Position numbers and translations under genes: made by a program
The notes under the pieces: model-generated
Database searches by the model: none
Seen by the model: only the letters and a program-made list of their open reading frames with translations
What the model was told of the DNA's origin: nothing
Shown: positions 1 through 5,860 of the stretch, piece by piece
Numbering within the stretch: the stretch's first letter is position 1
How the letters are laid out: every line of letters starts with the position of its first letter
Assembly: GCA_026421135.1 (NCBI GenBank)
Contig: JAPKCR010000175.1
Span: 1-5,860, forward strand
Length of the DNA: 5,860 nucleotides
DNA from: Sulfitobacter sp.
Lineage (GTDB): Bacteria; Pseudomonadota; Alphaproteobacteria; Rhodobacterales; Rhodobacteraceae
Reading direction: 5' to 3'

Positions 1-264
1 TGCTTTCGAGCAGCGCACGCAACACAGCTGGGTTTAGCGGGAAAAGCTGGTTAGTTGGCGGCGCGGTTCGGGAACAAGGGGTTTCTTTCATCCCTTGATT
101 TGATGCCTTAAACACAGATGTGTCCCTTTAAATGCTACAACTGCTTTGGCTGGCGGGCCTTGAATTAACCAATCTGCGAAAAAAACAGGCGCAATTCCAA
201 AAGAAAAAAGCAGATTTTGGGATTCCCGCGTGCTATTGAAAATGAAAATAAAAACGAGACGAGC
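1..264. other. Leader region before DUF484 with no supported gene
   Basis: No reading frame here has recognisable family content. The right half (about 105-264) is clearly richer in A and T than the coding sequence downstream, including A-runs near 178-185 and 201-209, as expected for a promoter and untranslated leader. It must carry the promoter of the DUF484-xerC pair unless an upstream gene reads in, but I found no convincing -35/-10 pair. A minus-strand frame opens at an ATG at 91-89 and runs off the left edge after about 30 codons. It resembles nothing I know and has no well-placed ribosome binding site. In related genomes I remember priA lying divergently upstream, so a gene starting just outside the window is possible but not shown. 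Confidence 0.6.
193..224. repeat. Inverted repeat in the DUF484 leader
   Basis: The arms aattccaaaa (193-202) and ttttgggatt (215-224) are complementary over 10 positions, with one T-G pair that would be G-U in RNA. A 12-base purine-rich loop separates them. The repeat ends 40 bases before the DUF484 ATG, so it could fold as a 5'-UTR hairpin or act as an operator. Stem bases are mostly A-U, so stability would be modest. The right arm is not followed by a T-run, so it is not a typical intrinsic terminator. The structure is seen directly; any function is inference. Confidence 0.4.
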
Positions 265-972
265 ATGAGCAGTAGCCCCAAAATCGAAGATTCCCTTCGG
301 GAAGCAATCATTTCGCAGCCTGATGTTATACTTGACGACAATGATGTGATGCAGGCACTGATCGCTGCCAATGAACGCGCGATGGGTGGTAACATCGTCG
401 ATCTGCGCGGGATCGCGATGGACCGCCTGGAAACGCGGCTGGACCGATTAGAAGACACCCATCGCAATGTCATCGCCGCAGCCTATGAAAATTTGGCTGG
501 AACCAACCAAATTCACCGTGCAATCCTGCGGATGCTTGACCCTGTCGAGTTCGAGACCTTTTTGCGCGATTTGGCTGGCGAAGTAGCCGATATTCTGCGG
601 GTCGACGCAGTCCGTTTGGTTTTGGAATCTGTTCAGAACGACAACGATCCGGCTGTAAAACGGCTTGGCGATGTGCTGAACGTGGCTGAACCCGGCTTTA
701 TCGATGACTATTTAACGTCCGGGCGTGGCGGCAATGTTCGCCAGGTGACCCTGCGCGGCGTCCAGGACGGTCCACAGAGTGTTTATGGTGATAATGCCGA
801 TTGGATCCGATCCGAGGCCTGCCTAAAACTGAACTTTGGTGATGGCCGCCTGCCCGGCCTGCTTATTCTGGGATCAGAAGACCCGCATATGTTCGGACCT
901 CAACAAGGCACAGACCTGTTGGGCTTTTTCACCGGCGTGTTCGAGCGGGCCATGCGCCGCTGGTTGTCTTGA
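265..972 (+). CDS. DUF484 family protein, encoded directly upstream of xerC
   Basis: This 235-residue soluble protein matches the DUF484 family, whose fold is related to GAF domains; its molecular role is not established. The N-terminal part holds the conserved DVILDDNDVMQAL stretch (residues 20-32) and an AANERAMGGNIVDLRG block (34-49). A charged, probably coiled-coil helix follows at about 52-75 (MDRLETRLDRLEDTHRNV). The GAF-like part covers about 95-230 and ends in FFTGVFERAMRRWL (221-234). There is no signal peptide or membrane segment. I chose the ATG at 265 because the family normally begins close to the DVI(L/E) motif. A TTG at 217 would add 16 residues of low-complexity, Asn/Glu-rich sequence that does not look conserved. 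The ribosome site before 265 is weak (gagacgag). The stop overlaps the xerC start. The same DUF484-xerC adjacency is known in enterobacteria (yigA-xerC), which suggests a functional link with recombination that remains unproven. Confidence 0.88.
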   Translation: MSSSPKIEDSLREAIISQPDVILDDNDVMQALIAANERAMGGNIVDLRGIAMDRLETRLDRLEDTHRNVIAAAYENLAGTNQIHRAILRMLDPVEFETFLRDLAGEVADILRVDAVRLVLESVQNDNDPAVKRLGDVLNVAEPGFIDDYLTSGRGGNVRQVTLRGVQDGPQSVYGDNADWIRSEACLKLNFGDGRLPGLLILGSEDPHMFGPQQGTDLLGFFTGVFERAMRRWLS

Positions 973-1913
973 GCACAGGTGCAAATGCACTCCTCGTCAG
1001 CCCCGCGGCGCGGGATGCCCTGCAAACTTGGCTTGACCATCAACGCGCATTAAAAGGTGCAGCCGAAAACACGATCACGGCCTATCAAGGCGACGTGATC
1101 GATTTTCTGGCATTTATGACTTTACACAAAGGGGACAGCCAAGGCTTGGGCGCACTGGCCAAGCTGACCATCTCGGATATGCGCAGTTGGATGGCCAAAA
1201 CACGGGGGCCGGATGTCGGCCCTCGGTCTTTGGCGCGTAAGCTTTCATCGGTCAAAGCGTTCTATCGTTGGCTGGCCGAACGTGAAGGCTTTGAACCCAC
1301 TGCGGTACTGTCGACGCGTTCCCCAAAGTTTTCGAAAAAATTGCCGCGTCCATTGGCCATTGATGCTGCGAAGGCCATGATCGATTGCGTTGAATTGCAA
1401 TCGCGCCACGCATGGGTGGCTGCGCGAGATGTGGCTGTGCTCACCCTGCTTTGGGGTTGTGGACTGCGCATCTCTGAGGCGCTTGGCCTAAAAGGCGCAG
1501 ACGCCCCTTTGCCAGATGTTTTGCGTATTGTCGGCAAAGGCGGAAAGGAGCGCGTTGTTCCTGTATTGCCTGCGGCTCAAGACGCCGTCGACGCGTATCT
1601 GCGCGCCTGTCCCTTCCCACAAGAACGCGATGCCCCCCTTTTCAAAGCGGTGCGCGGTGGTCCGTTGGCAGCACGTGCGATTTCCCAGGTAATGATGGAT
1701 GCCCGGATGCAATTGGGATTACCCGCAACAGCGACCCCCCATGCCATGCGCCATAGCTTTGCAACGCATCTGCTGGACGCAGGTGGCGATCTGCGTGCAA
1801 TTCAAGAGCTGTTGGGCCATGCATCGCTTTCAACCACCCAAGCCTATACAGCGGTTGATACGGCGCGTTTGATGGAAGTCTACAACAGCGCCCATCCCAA
1901 AGCCGCTAAGTAG
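969..1913 (+). CDS. xerC: Tyrosine recombinase XerC
   Basis: This 314-residue site-specific recombinase is expected to act with XerD at the chromosomal dif site to turn chromosome dimers into monomers at cell division, with FtsK. The N-terminal SAM-like core-binding domain (about 12-105) contains the ENTITAYQGDVIDFL segment (33-47) and SLARKLSSVKAFYRWL (87-102). The catalytic domain (about 125-305) shows every active-site residue: R167 in CGLRISEAL, K190 in GKGGKER, H258 and R261 in HAMRHSFATHLL, H284 in LLGHASLSTTQAY, and the nucleophile Y293. The length is normal for the family. The start is a TTG at 969 whose last two bases are also the first two of the upstream TGA stop. No ATG occurs in frame before codon 50, which would remove half of the DNA-binding domain, so TTG is the only sensible start and implies translational coupling to the DUF484 gene. 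XerD was considered, but the DUF484 neighbour and overall sequence favour XerC. Confidence 0.95.
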   Translation: MSTGANALLVSPAARDALQTWLDHQRALKGAAENTITAYQGDVIDFLAFMTLHKGDSQGLGALAKLTISDMRSWMAKTRGPDVGPRSLARKLSSVKAFYRWLAEREGFEPTAVLSTRSPKFSKKLPRPLAIDAAKAMIDCVELQSRHAWVAARDVAVLTLLWGCGLRISEALGLKGADAPLPDVLRIVGKGGKERVVPVLPAAQDAVDAYLRACPFPQERDAPLFKAVRGGPLAARAISQVMMDARMQLGLPATATPHAMRHSFATHLLDAGGDLRAIQELLGHASLSTTQAYTAVDTARLMEVYNSAHPKAAK

Positions 1914-1986
1914 CCCGCGTTCTTTCAGCCGACGCCAAAATATTCAGAAAAACAGTACCGCAAATTCAAAAAATTTCGGCGCGTTC

Positions 1987-2958
1987 CTAGCGGTCAAGCT
2001 GCAGGACAAAATCTTGTGCAGCCTTTGTAGGATCTTCCATACCCTTCGCGACACGGTCACCCAAAGCTTTCAGCGCAGCTTTGGCCTTTGGGGCTTCTAA
2101 CTGGGCCAACAGTTCATGTTTCACCGATTGTTCAAACCAATACCGTGCTTGGGACGCGCGGGTCCGCTCCCAGAAACTGTTCGCCCGCCGCCAGTCAATC
2201 AGCGTCTGGACCTCGTCCCATGCCTCGGACAACCCGTCTTCCTGCAGTGCAGACACCGTCATTGCTTTGGGAAACCCATCGGGGTCTTGGGGACGCTTGC
2301 GCAGCAACCGCAACGCCCCTGAGTAGTCCGCACATGTCCGCGAGGCCGCCGCCTTTAGATCACCATCAGCCTTGTTGACCACGATGATATCCGCCATTTC
2401 CATGATGCCGCGTTTGACTCCCTGCAGCTCATCGCCCCCAGCGGGGGCCAAAAGCAGCAAAAACAGATCAGACATTTCGGCCACAACAGTTTCAGACTGG
2501 CCGACACCAACCGTTTCGATCAACACCACATCAAACCCTGCCGCTTCACACAGGCTGACAGCCTCGCGGGTGCGGCGTGCGACGCCACCCAAATGCGTCT
2601 GACTGGGCGACGGGCGAATAAACGCGGCCTTTTCACGTGATAGCAAATCCATGCGGGTTTTGTCCCCTAAAATAGATCCGCCCGAACGCGACGAGGACGG
2701 ATCTATTGCAAGCACGGCCACCCTCAGGCCGCGCCCGACTAACATCATTCCAAGGCTTTCGATGAAAGTCGATTTGCCGACCCCCGGTGTGCCCGACAAA
2801 CCGATCCTCATCGCTTCGCGATCTTTCGGCAGCGCTGCCAAAAGGGCTGTGGCCTGTGCGCGATGATCCTCGCGCGAGGATTCGACCAGCGTTATCCCCC
2901 GTGCCAACGCCCTGCGTTCGCCTGCAACGATCCCCTTGGCCAATTCATCAATATTCAT
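1987..2958 (-). CDS. meaB: Methylmalonyl-CoA mutase chaperone GTPase MeaB (ArgK/YgfD family)
   Basis: This cytoplasmic P-loop GTPase of the SIMIBI class has 323 residues from the chosen start. Family members bind adenosylcobalamin-dependent methylmalonyl-CoA mutase and gate cofactor loading and protection, supporting propionyl-CoA to succinyl-CoA conversion. Visible motifs are the Walker A loop GTPGVGKST (56-64), the metal-binding/switch region DPSSSRSGGSILGDK (86-100), IETVGVGQSE (147-156), the guanine-specificity motif NKAD (195-198) and SAL (236-238). The C-terminal helices (about 250-323) match the family's dimerisation arm. I prefer the ATG at 2958-2956, because a GAGG core lies 8 bases upstream and homologues start near an IDELA-like sequence. 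The frame-extended ATG at 2988 would add 10 residues with no ribosome site. Older annotations call this family ArgK, an arginine/ornithine transport kinase, which is now considered wrong. No mutase gene is adjacent, so the partner must lie elsewhere. The gene is divergent from hrpB and converges on xerC. Confidence 0.93.
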   Translation of the reverse strand: MNIDELAKGIVAGERRALARGITLVESSREDHRAQATALLAALPKDREAMRIGLSGTPGVGKSTFIESLGMMLVGRGLRVAVLAIDPSSSRSGGSILGDKTRMDLLSREKAAFIRPSPSQTHLGGVARRTREAVSLCEAAGFDVVLIETVGVGQSETVVAEMSDLFLLLLAPAGGDELQGVKRGIMEMADIIVVNKADGDLKAAASRTCADYSGALRLLRKRPQDPDGFPKAMTVSALQEDGLSEAWDEVQTLIDWRRANSFWERTRASQARYWFEQSVKHELLAQLEAPKAKAALKALGDRVAKGMEDPTKAAQDFVLQLDR

Positions 2959-2964
2959 GCGCCG

Positions 2965-2971
2965 CCCCTCT
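2965..2971 (-). promoter_or_regulatory. Ribosome binding site that decides the meaB start
   Basis: Read on the minus strand, agagggg lies here. Its GAGG core (2970-2967) sits 8 bases before the ATG at 2958 and pairs with the 16S rRNA 3' end. The alternative ATG at 2988 has only gcatcgcttga in front of it, with no such match, so this site supports the shorter 323-residue protein. Confidence 0.6.
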
Positions 2972-3027
2972 ATCTTGGCCTGCATCATTCAAGCGATGCG
3001 GCCCAAATGTCCAGACCAACGGAAGGG

Positions 3028-3056
3028 TTGGCGGCGCACCCCATTTGTCCCATAAC
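3028..3056 (+). promoter_or_regulatory. Weak candidate promoter for hrpB
   Basis: TTGGCG (3028-3033) and CATAAC (3051-3056) are separated by 17 bases, and each matches 4 of 6 positions of the sigma-70 consensus. Transcription would then begin around 3063, at or next to the hrpB ATG, giving a nearly leaderless mRNA. That would fit the absence of a good ribosome binding site before hrpB. A short inverted repeat, ccaac-ggaagg-gttgg (3016-3031), overlaps the -35 hexamer. Matches of this quality occur often by chance, so this is only a candidate. Confidence 0.25.
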
Positions 3057-3063
3057 CTGACGC

Positions 3064-5478
3064 ATGGCCTATGACCTCCCAATTGATGATGTGATGCCGC
3101 AGGTGATTGACGCCCTGCGCGCGTCAGGCCGTGTCGTTTTGCAAGCCCCGCCGGGTGCCGGTAAAACCACGCGCGTGCCGTTGGCGATGCTGGATGCAGG
3201 CCTGACCAAGGGCAAGATTATCATGCTGGAACCGCGCCGCCTTGCCGCGCGGGCTGCTGCTGAACGGATGTCTGCGACCTTGAGGCAGGATGTCGGCCAC
3301 ATCGTCGGATTTCGCGTGCGTGGGGCATCAGCCATCAGTGTGCATACGCGTATTGAGGTGGTCACCGAAGGCATTCTGACCCGCATGTTGCAGCAGGACC
3401 CAGATCTGCCCGGTGTCGGCGCTGTGATTTTCGATGAATTCCACGAAAGGTCATTGAATGCCGATCTAGGTCTGGCACTGTGTCTTGAGGTTGCCAGTGC
3501 ATTGCGTGACGATCTGTTGCTCGTGGCCATGTCTGCAACGTTGGACGCGGCCCCTGTTGCGGCCTTGATGCAGGCCCCGATTGTGACGTCGCAGGGGCGC
3601 AGTTTTCCTGTGATATCACAATGGTTGGAACGGCCAATTGGCAAACAAAGGTTTGAACAGGCCGTTGCCGATCTGGTGATCCACGCTTTGGACGCATCTC
3701 CGGGGTCGGCACTGGTTTTCCTGCCCGGCGAGGGCGAAATCCGCCGGGTCGAGGCCGCCTTGAAGGACCGGATATCGCAGGACTGCACCTTGGCCCCCCT
3801 GTTCGGTGCGATGGAATTCAAAGCGCAGCGGGCTGCCATTGCGCCGGCTGAAACGGGACGAAAGATCGTTCTAGCGACCTCGATCGCCGAAACTTCCCTG
3901 ACCATCGAAGGTATCCAGATCGTCGTTGATGGAGGAAAAGCGCGGCGTGCCCGGTTTGATCCAGCATCGGGGATGTCACGGCTGGTAACCGATCGGGTGA
4001 CACGTGCAGAGGCGACCCAAAGGGCGGGCCGCGCAGGCCGCACAAGCGAAGGGACTGCCTATAAGCTTTGGACTCGGGGCGAGGAAGGCGCATTGGCAGC
4101 TTTCCCGCCCGCCGAGATTGAGGTCGGCGATCTGTCGTCCTTTGCGCTTGAGCTGGCCATTTGGGGGGCGCAGGCGGCCGAGCTGTCCTTTGTCACACCA
4201 CCCCACGAGGGCCGTCTGGCTGAAGCTCAAGCGGTGTTGCAGATGCTGGGCGCACTGGATGGTAATGCACGCGTCACCGAACACGGTCGTGCATTGGCAA
4301 AGCTGCCTTTGCATCCCAGACTAGCGCATATGGTTGCCAAGGGCGGGCGTGACGGCCCGACACTGGCCGCAATTCTAGCCGAACGAGATCCGCTACGCGG
4401 TGCACCCGTTGACCTGTCGCTGCGCATGGATGCGGTCGCAGGAAAACGTACATTGGGAGAGGTTAACCACGCGACCCTCGCCCGCATCCGTCAAGAGGCC
4501 AAGCGCCTTGGCCGGGGGCAAATAGCCGATGGGCCGAATACATTGGGCGTTCTTGCAGCGCTGGCCTATCCGGACCGCGTTGCGCTAAGGCGCAAGGGCG
4601 ACAGCCCGCGTTTTGTAATGTCGGGCGGCAAGGGTGCCGTTATGCCCGACGGGGATCCGATGGCCAGCGAGCGACTGCTGGTCGCGACCGATCTGGACGG
4701 CGACCCGCGCGAGGCGCGTATCCGTCAGGCCGTGCGCCTATCCGACGCGGAATTACGTGCAACATTTCCCGAACAGATAGGCTGGCATGACGTTTGCGTC
4801 TGGTCGCGTCGCGAGGGACGCGTTCTGACGCGGCAACAGGAACGCTTTGGTGCGTTGGTGTTGGATGATCGCGTGTGGTCTGATGCTAGCCGCGATGAAA
4901 TCGCACTGGCGATGTTGGACGGTGTGCGGCAGTTGGGGTTGATGCCCGGTAAGGCCGCGAAACTGTTCCTTGCGCGTGCACGGCTAATGGGCAGCGATTT
5001 CCCCGATTTCTCAGACGAACTTCTGATGGACACGTTGGACGACTGGCTGCTGCCACATCTTGTTAACACCCGCAGCACAGCGGATTGGAAAAGTTTCGAT
5101 CTGCATCCTGCACTGCTGGCGCGGCTGTCGTGGGAAGAACAACAGTTGTTGGACAAGGTCGCACCAGCCCATTTCACCACCCCATTAGGGCGCAAACTTG
5201 CAATTGACTACGATGGGGCGCAGCCGCAAATTTCCTTGCGCCTGCAAGAGGTGTTTGGTGTCACTCGCCATCCAATGATTGCGGGGCAACCATTGCAGAT
5301 TACACTGCTATCCCCTGCCCAGCGCCCGGTTCAGGTGACCACAGACTTGCCAGGGTTCTGGACAGGGTCATACGCAGACGTCCGCAAAGACATGCGCGCC
5401 CGCTATCCGCGTCACCCTTGGCCCGATGACCCGACACAAGCCGACCCTACACTCAGGGCGAAACCGCGCGGGACCTAG
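3064..5478 (+). CDS. hrpB: ATP-dependent helicase HrpB (DEAH-box family)
   Basis: At 804 residues this is close to the usual HrpB length of about 800-820. It is a cytoplasmic superfamily 2 helicase related to DEAH RNA helicases; its physiological substrate in bacteria is poorly defined. Core motifs appear in order: I, APPGAGKTT (28-36); Ia, LEPRRLAAR (55-63); II, DEFH (124-127); III, SAT (157-159); IV region, LVFLPGEGEI (217-226); V, ATSIAETSLTI (271-281); VI, QRAGRAGR (319-326). A helicase-associated winged-helix/ratchet part follows at about 385-500 (LGALDG 395-400, LPLHPRL 414-420). The HrpB-specific C-terminal region (about 680-800) ends with the family's YPRHPWPDDPTQADPT (781-796). DEFH rather than DEAH in motif II is common in HrpB. 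The ATG at 3064 lies just before the conserved LPID sequence; its upstream acctgacgc is a poor ribosome site. The gene is divergent from meaB and its end overlaps the opposing DoxX-like gene by 26 bases. Every motif is intact, so the protein should be active. Confidence 0.95.
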   Translation: MAYDLPIDDVMPQVIDALRASGRVVLQAPPGAGKTTRVPLAMLDAGLTKGKIIMLEPRRLAARAAAERMSATLRQDVGHIVGFRVRGASAISVHTRIEVVTEGILTRMLQQDPDLPGVGAVIFDEFHERSLNADLGLALCLEVASALRDDLLLVAMSATLDAAPVAALMQAPIVTSQGRSFPVISQWLERPIGKQRFEQAVADLVIHALDASPGSALVFLPGEGEIRRVEAALKDRISQDCTLAPLFGAMEFKAQRAAIAPAETGRKIVLATSIAETSLTIEGIQIVVDGGKARRARFDPASGMSRLVTDRVTRAEATQRAGRAGRTSEGTAYKLWTRGEEGALAAFPPAEIEVGDLSSFALELAIWGAQAAELSFVTPPHEGRLAEAQAVLQMLGALDGNARVTEHGRALAKLPLHPRLAHMVAKGGRDGPTLAAILAERDPLRGAPVDLSLRMDAVAGKRTLGEVNHATLARIRQEAKRLGRGQIADGPNTLGVLAALAYPDRVALRRKGDSPRFVMSGGKGAVMPDGDPMASERLLVATDLDGDPREARIRQAVRLSDAELRATFPEQIGWHDVCVWSRREGRVLTRQQERFGALVLDDRVWSDASRDEIALAMLDGVRQLGLMPGKAAKLFLARARLMGSDFPDFSDELLMDTLDDWLLPHLVNTRSTADWKSFDLHPALLARLSWEEQQLLDKVAPAHFTTPLGRKLAIDYDGAQPQISLRLQEVFGVTRHPMIAGQPLQITLLSPAQRPVQVTTDLPGFWTGSYADVRKDMRARYPRHPWPDDPTQADPTLRAKPRGT

Positions 5479-5830
5479 CATCGCGCTGCCCGAACGTATG
5501 TTCCGCAAGGACTAGCAGACCGCCCGCGATGGCCCAGTTCTTGACAAAGATCGACATCTGCCACAGATCATTCGGGATGAAATGAAAGATGCTCGTGATC
5601 ATGCAATAGGCTGCCAATGCTAAACTGAGTGGGCCCAACCATAAGCCCCAGATTAACCAGATCGCGGCAAATCCGTTGAATAGCATCGCGGGCCATATCA
5701 AGAACGCGGGCAACCCCCGCGCTTCAAGCAAGGTTTGGGCTGCTTCCGGTACCTGCAGCTTTTGGATACAACCTGCCGCAGAAAAGGCCGCCAGCAGCAG
5801 GCGGTCCATAATCAGAATGGCTGATATCAA
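5453..5830 (-). CDS. DoxX-like small integral membrane protein, 5' end uncertain
   Basis: As drawn, this is a 125-residue hydrophobic protein with four likely membrane segments (about 2-22, 41-62, 65-85 and 95-110). It fits the DoxX family: a small residue-rich first helix with GCIQKL (20-25), ARGLPAFLIWPA (37-48) before helix 2, and the typical FHFIPNDLWQMSIFVKN (82-98) leading into AIAGGLLVLA (100-109). DoxX-like proteins sit in the inner membrane; some are linked to thiosulfate or redox metabolism, but no function can be assigned here. The start is unsettled. TTG at 5830 gives 125 residues and ATG at 5809 gives 118, cutting into helix 1; neither has a clear ribosome site. The frame also stays open through 5860 with no ATG or GTG, so the true start may lie beyond the window and the gene may be partial. 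The stop (5455-5453) lies inside hrpB on the other strand. Confidence 0.78.
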   Translation of the reverse strand: MISAILIMDRLLLAAFSAAGCIQKLQVPEAAQTLLEARGLPAFLIWPAMLFNGFAAIWLIWGLWLGPLSLALAAYCMITSIFHFIPNDLWQMSIFVKNWAIAGGLLVLAEHTFGQRDARSRAVSP

Positions 5831-5860
5831 CCGTTCATTTATCCAGCGGCAGGTTTGTAA

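Noticed and set aside
1..91. Minus-strand frame of about 30 codons starting at an ATG at 91 and running off the left edge
   Set aside because: It has no recognisable family sequence and no well-spaced ribosome site, and it is too short to judge.
95..104. TTGATTTGAT as a possible FNR/FnrL site
   Set aside because: It is a tandem direct repeat, not TTGAT-N4-ATCAA; the inverted half is missing.
112..123. Palindrome ACACA-GA-TGTGT upstream of DUF484
   Set aside because: Five-base arms match no operator I can name, and such palindromes are expected by chance; the surrounding TTAA-like sequences do not have CtrA spacing.
165..170. TTAACC, resembling half of a CtrA site
   Set aside because: The second TTAA half at 7-base spacing is absent, so it is not a supportable CtrA box.
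165..473. 102-codon minus-strand frame across the DUF484 5' part
   Set aside because: Serine/arginine-rich antisense shadow with no domain signature; the plus strand carries a conserved family here.
1933..1981. Possible terminator between xerC and meaB (cgccaaaat with atttcggcg)
   Set aside because: The 9-base stem has a mismatch, the loop is over 30 bases and no T-run follows, so it is not a credible intrinsic terminator.
2787..3074. Plus-strand frames across the meaB start and the divergent spacer
   Set aside because: They lie mostly antisense to the conserved GTPase domain and encode no recognisable protein.
3069..4043. 324-codon open frame antisense to hrpB
   Set aside because: Its composition (Arg, Ser, Ala and Thr rich) is that of an antisense shadow of a GC-rich gene, and the helicase motifs on the plus strand explain the region.
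4725..5195. 156-codon antisense frame within the hrpB C-terminal half
   Set aside because: Low-complexity Ser/Arg-rich shadow with no family resemblance; hrpB is intact here.

Overview
The window looks like a piece of an alphaproteobacterial chromosome, most likely from the Roseobacter group of the Rhodobacteraceae. I base this on the close resemblance of the DUF484, XerC and HrpB proteins to what I remember of that group, on the moderately GC-rich coding sequence and on the DUF484-xerC gene order. The assignment is from memory of the families, not from a search. I see no mobile element, CRISPR array, tRNA or rRNA, and no sign of recent transfer.

Layout from left to right. Positions 1-264 hold no gene I can support; they form an A/T-rich leader with one inverted repeat. 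A rightward pair follows: a DUF484 protein (265-972) and the tyrosine recombinase XerC (969-1913), which overlap by 4 bases. A 73-base spacer separates xerC from a converging leftward gene, meaB (1987-2958), the GTPase chaperone of methylmalonyl-CoA mutase. A 105-base divergent spacer (2959-3063) lies between meaB and the rightward hrpB (3064-5478), an ATP-dependent DEAH-type helicase of full family length. A leftward DoxX-like membrane protein gene (5453-5830 or longer) converges on hrpB and overlaps its 3' end by 26 bases.

The genes do not form a single pathway. DUF484 and XerC are probably co-translated, and XerC resolves chromosome dimers at dif. MeaB serves propionyl-CoA/methylmalonyl-CoA metabolism, but no mutase gene is visible here. 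HrpB is an RNA-helicase-like protein of poorly defined role, and the DoxX-like protein is a small integral membrane protein of unknown function. This is an ordinary core-genome region. The points worth checking are translation starts (a TTG start for xerC, a shorter meaB, an unresolved DoxX start), a hairpin-capable leader with an 8-codon upstream ORF before DUF484, and the 3' overlap of hrpB with its neighbour. I found no convincing undescribed system.
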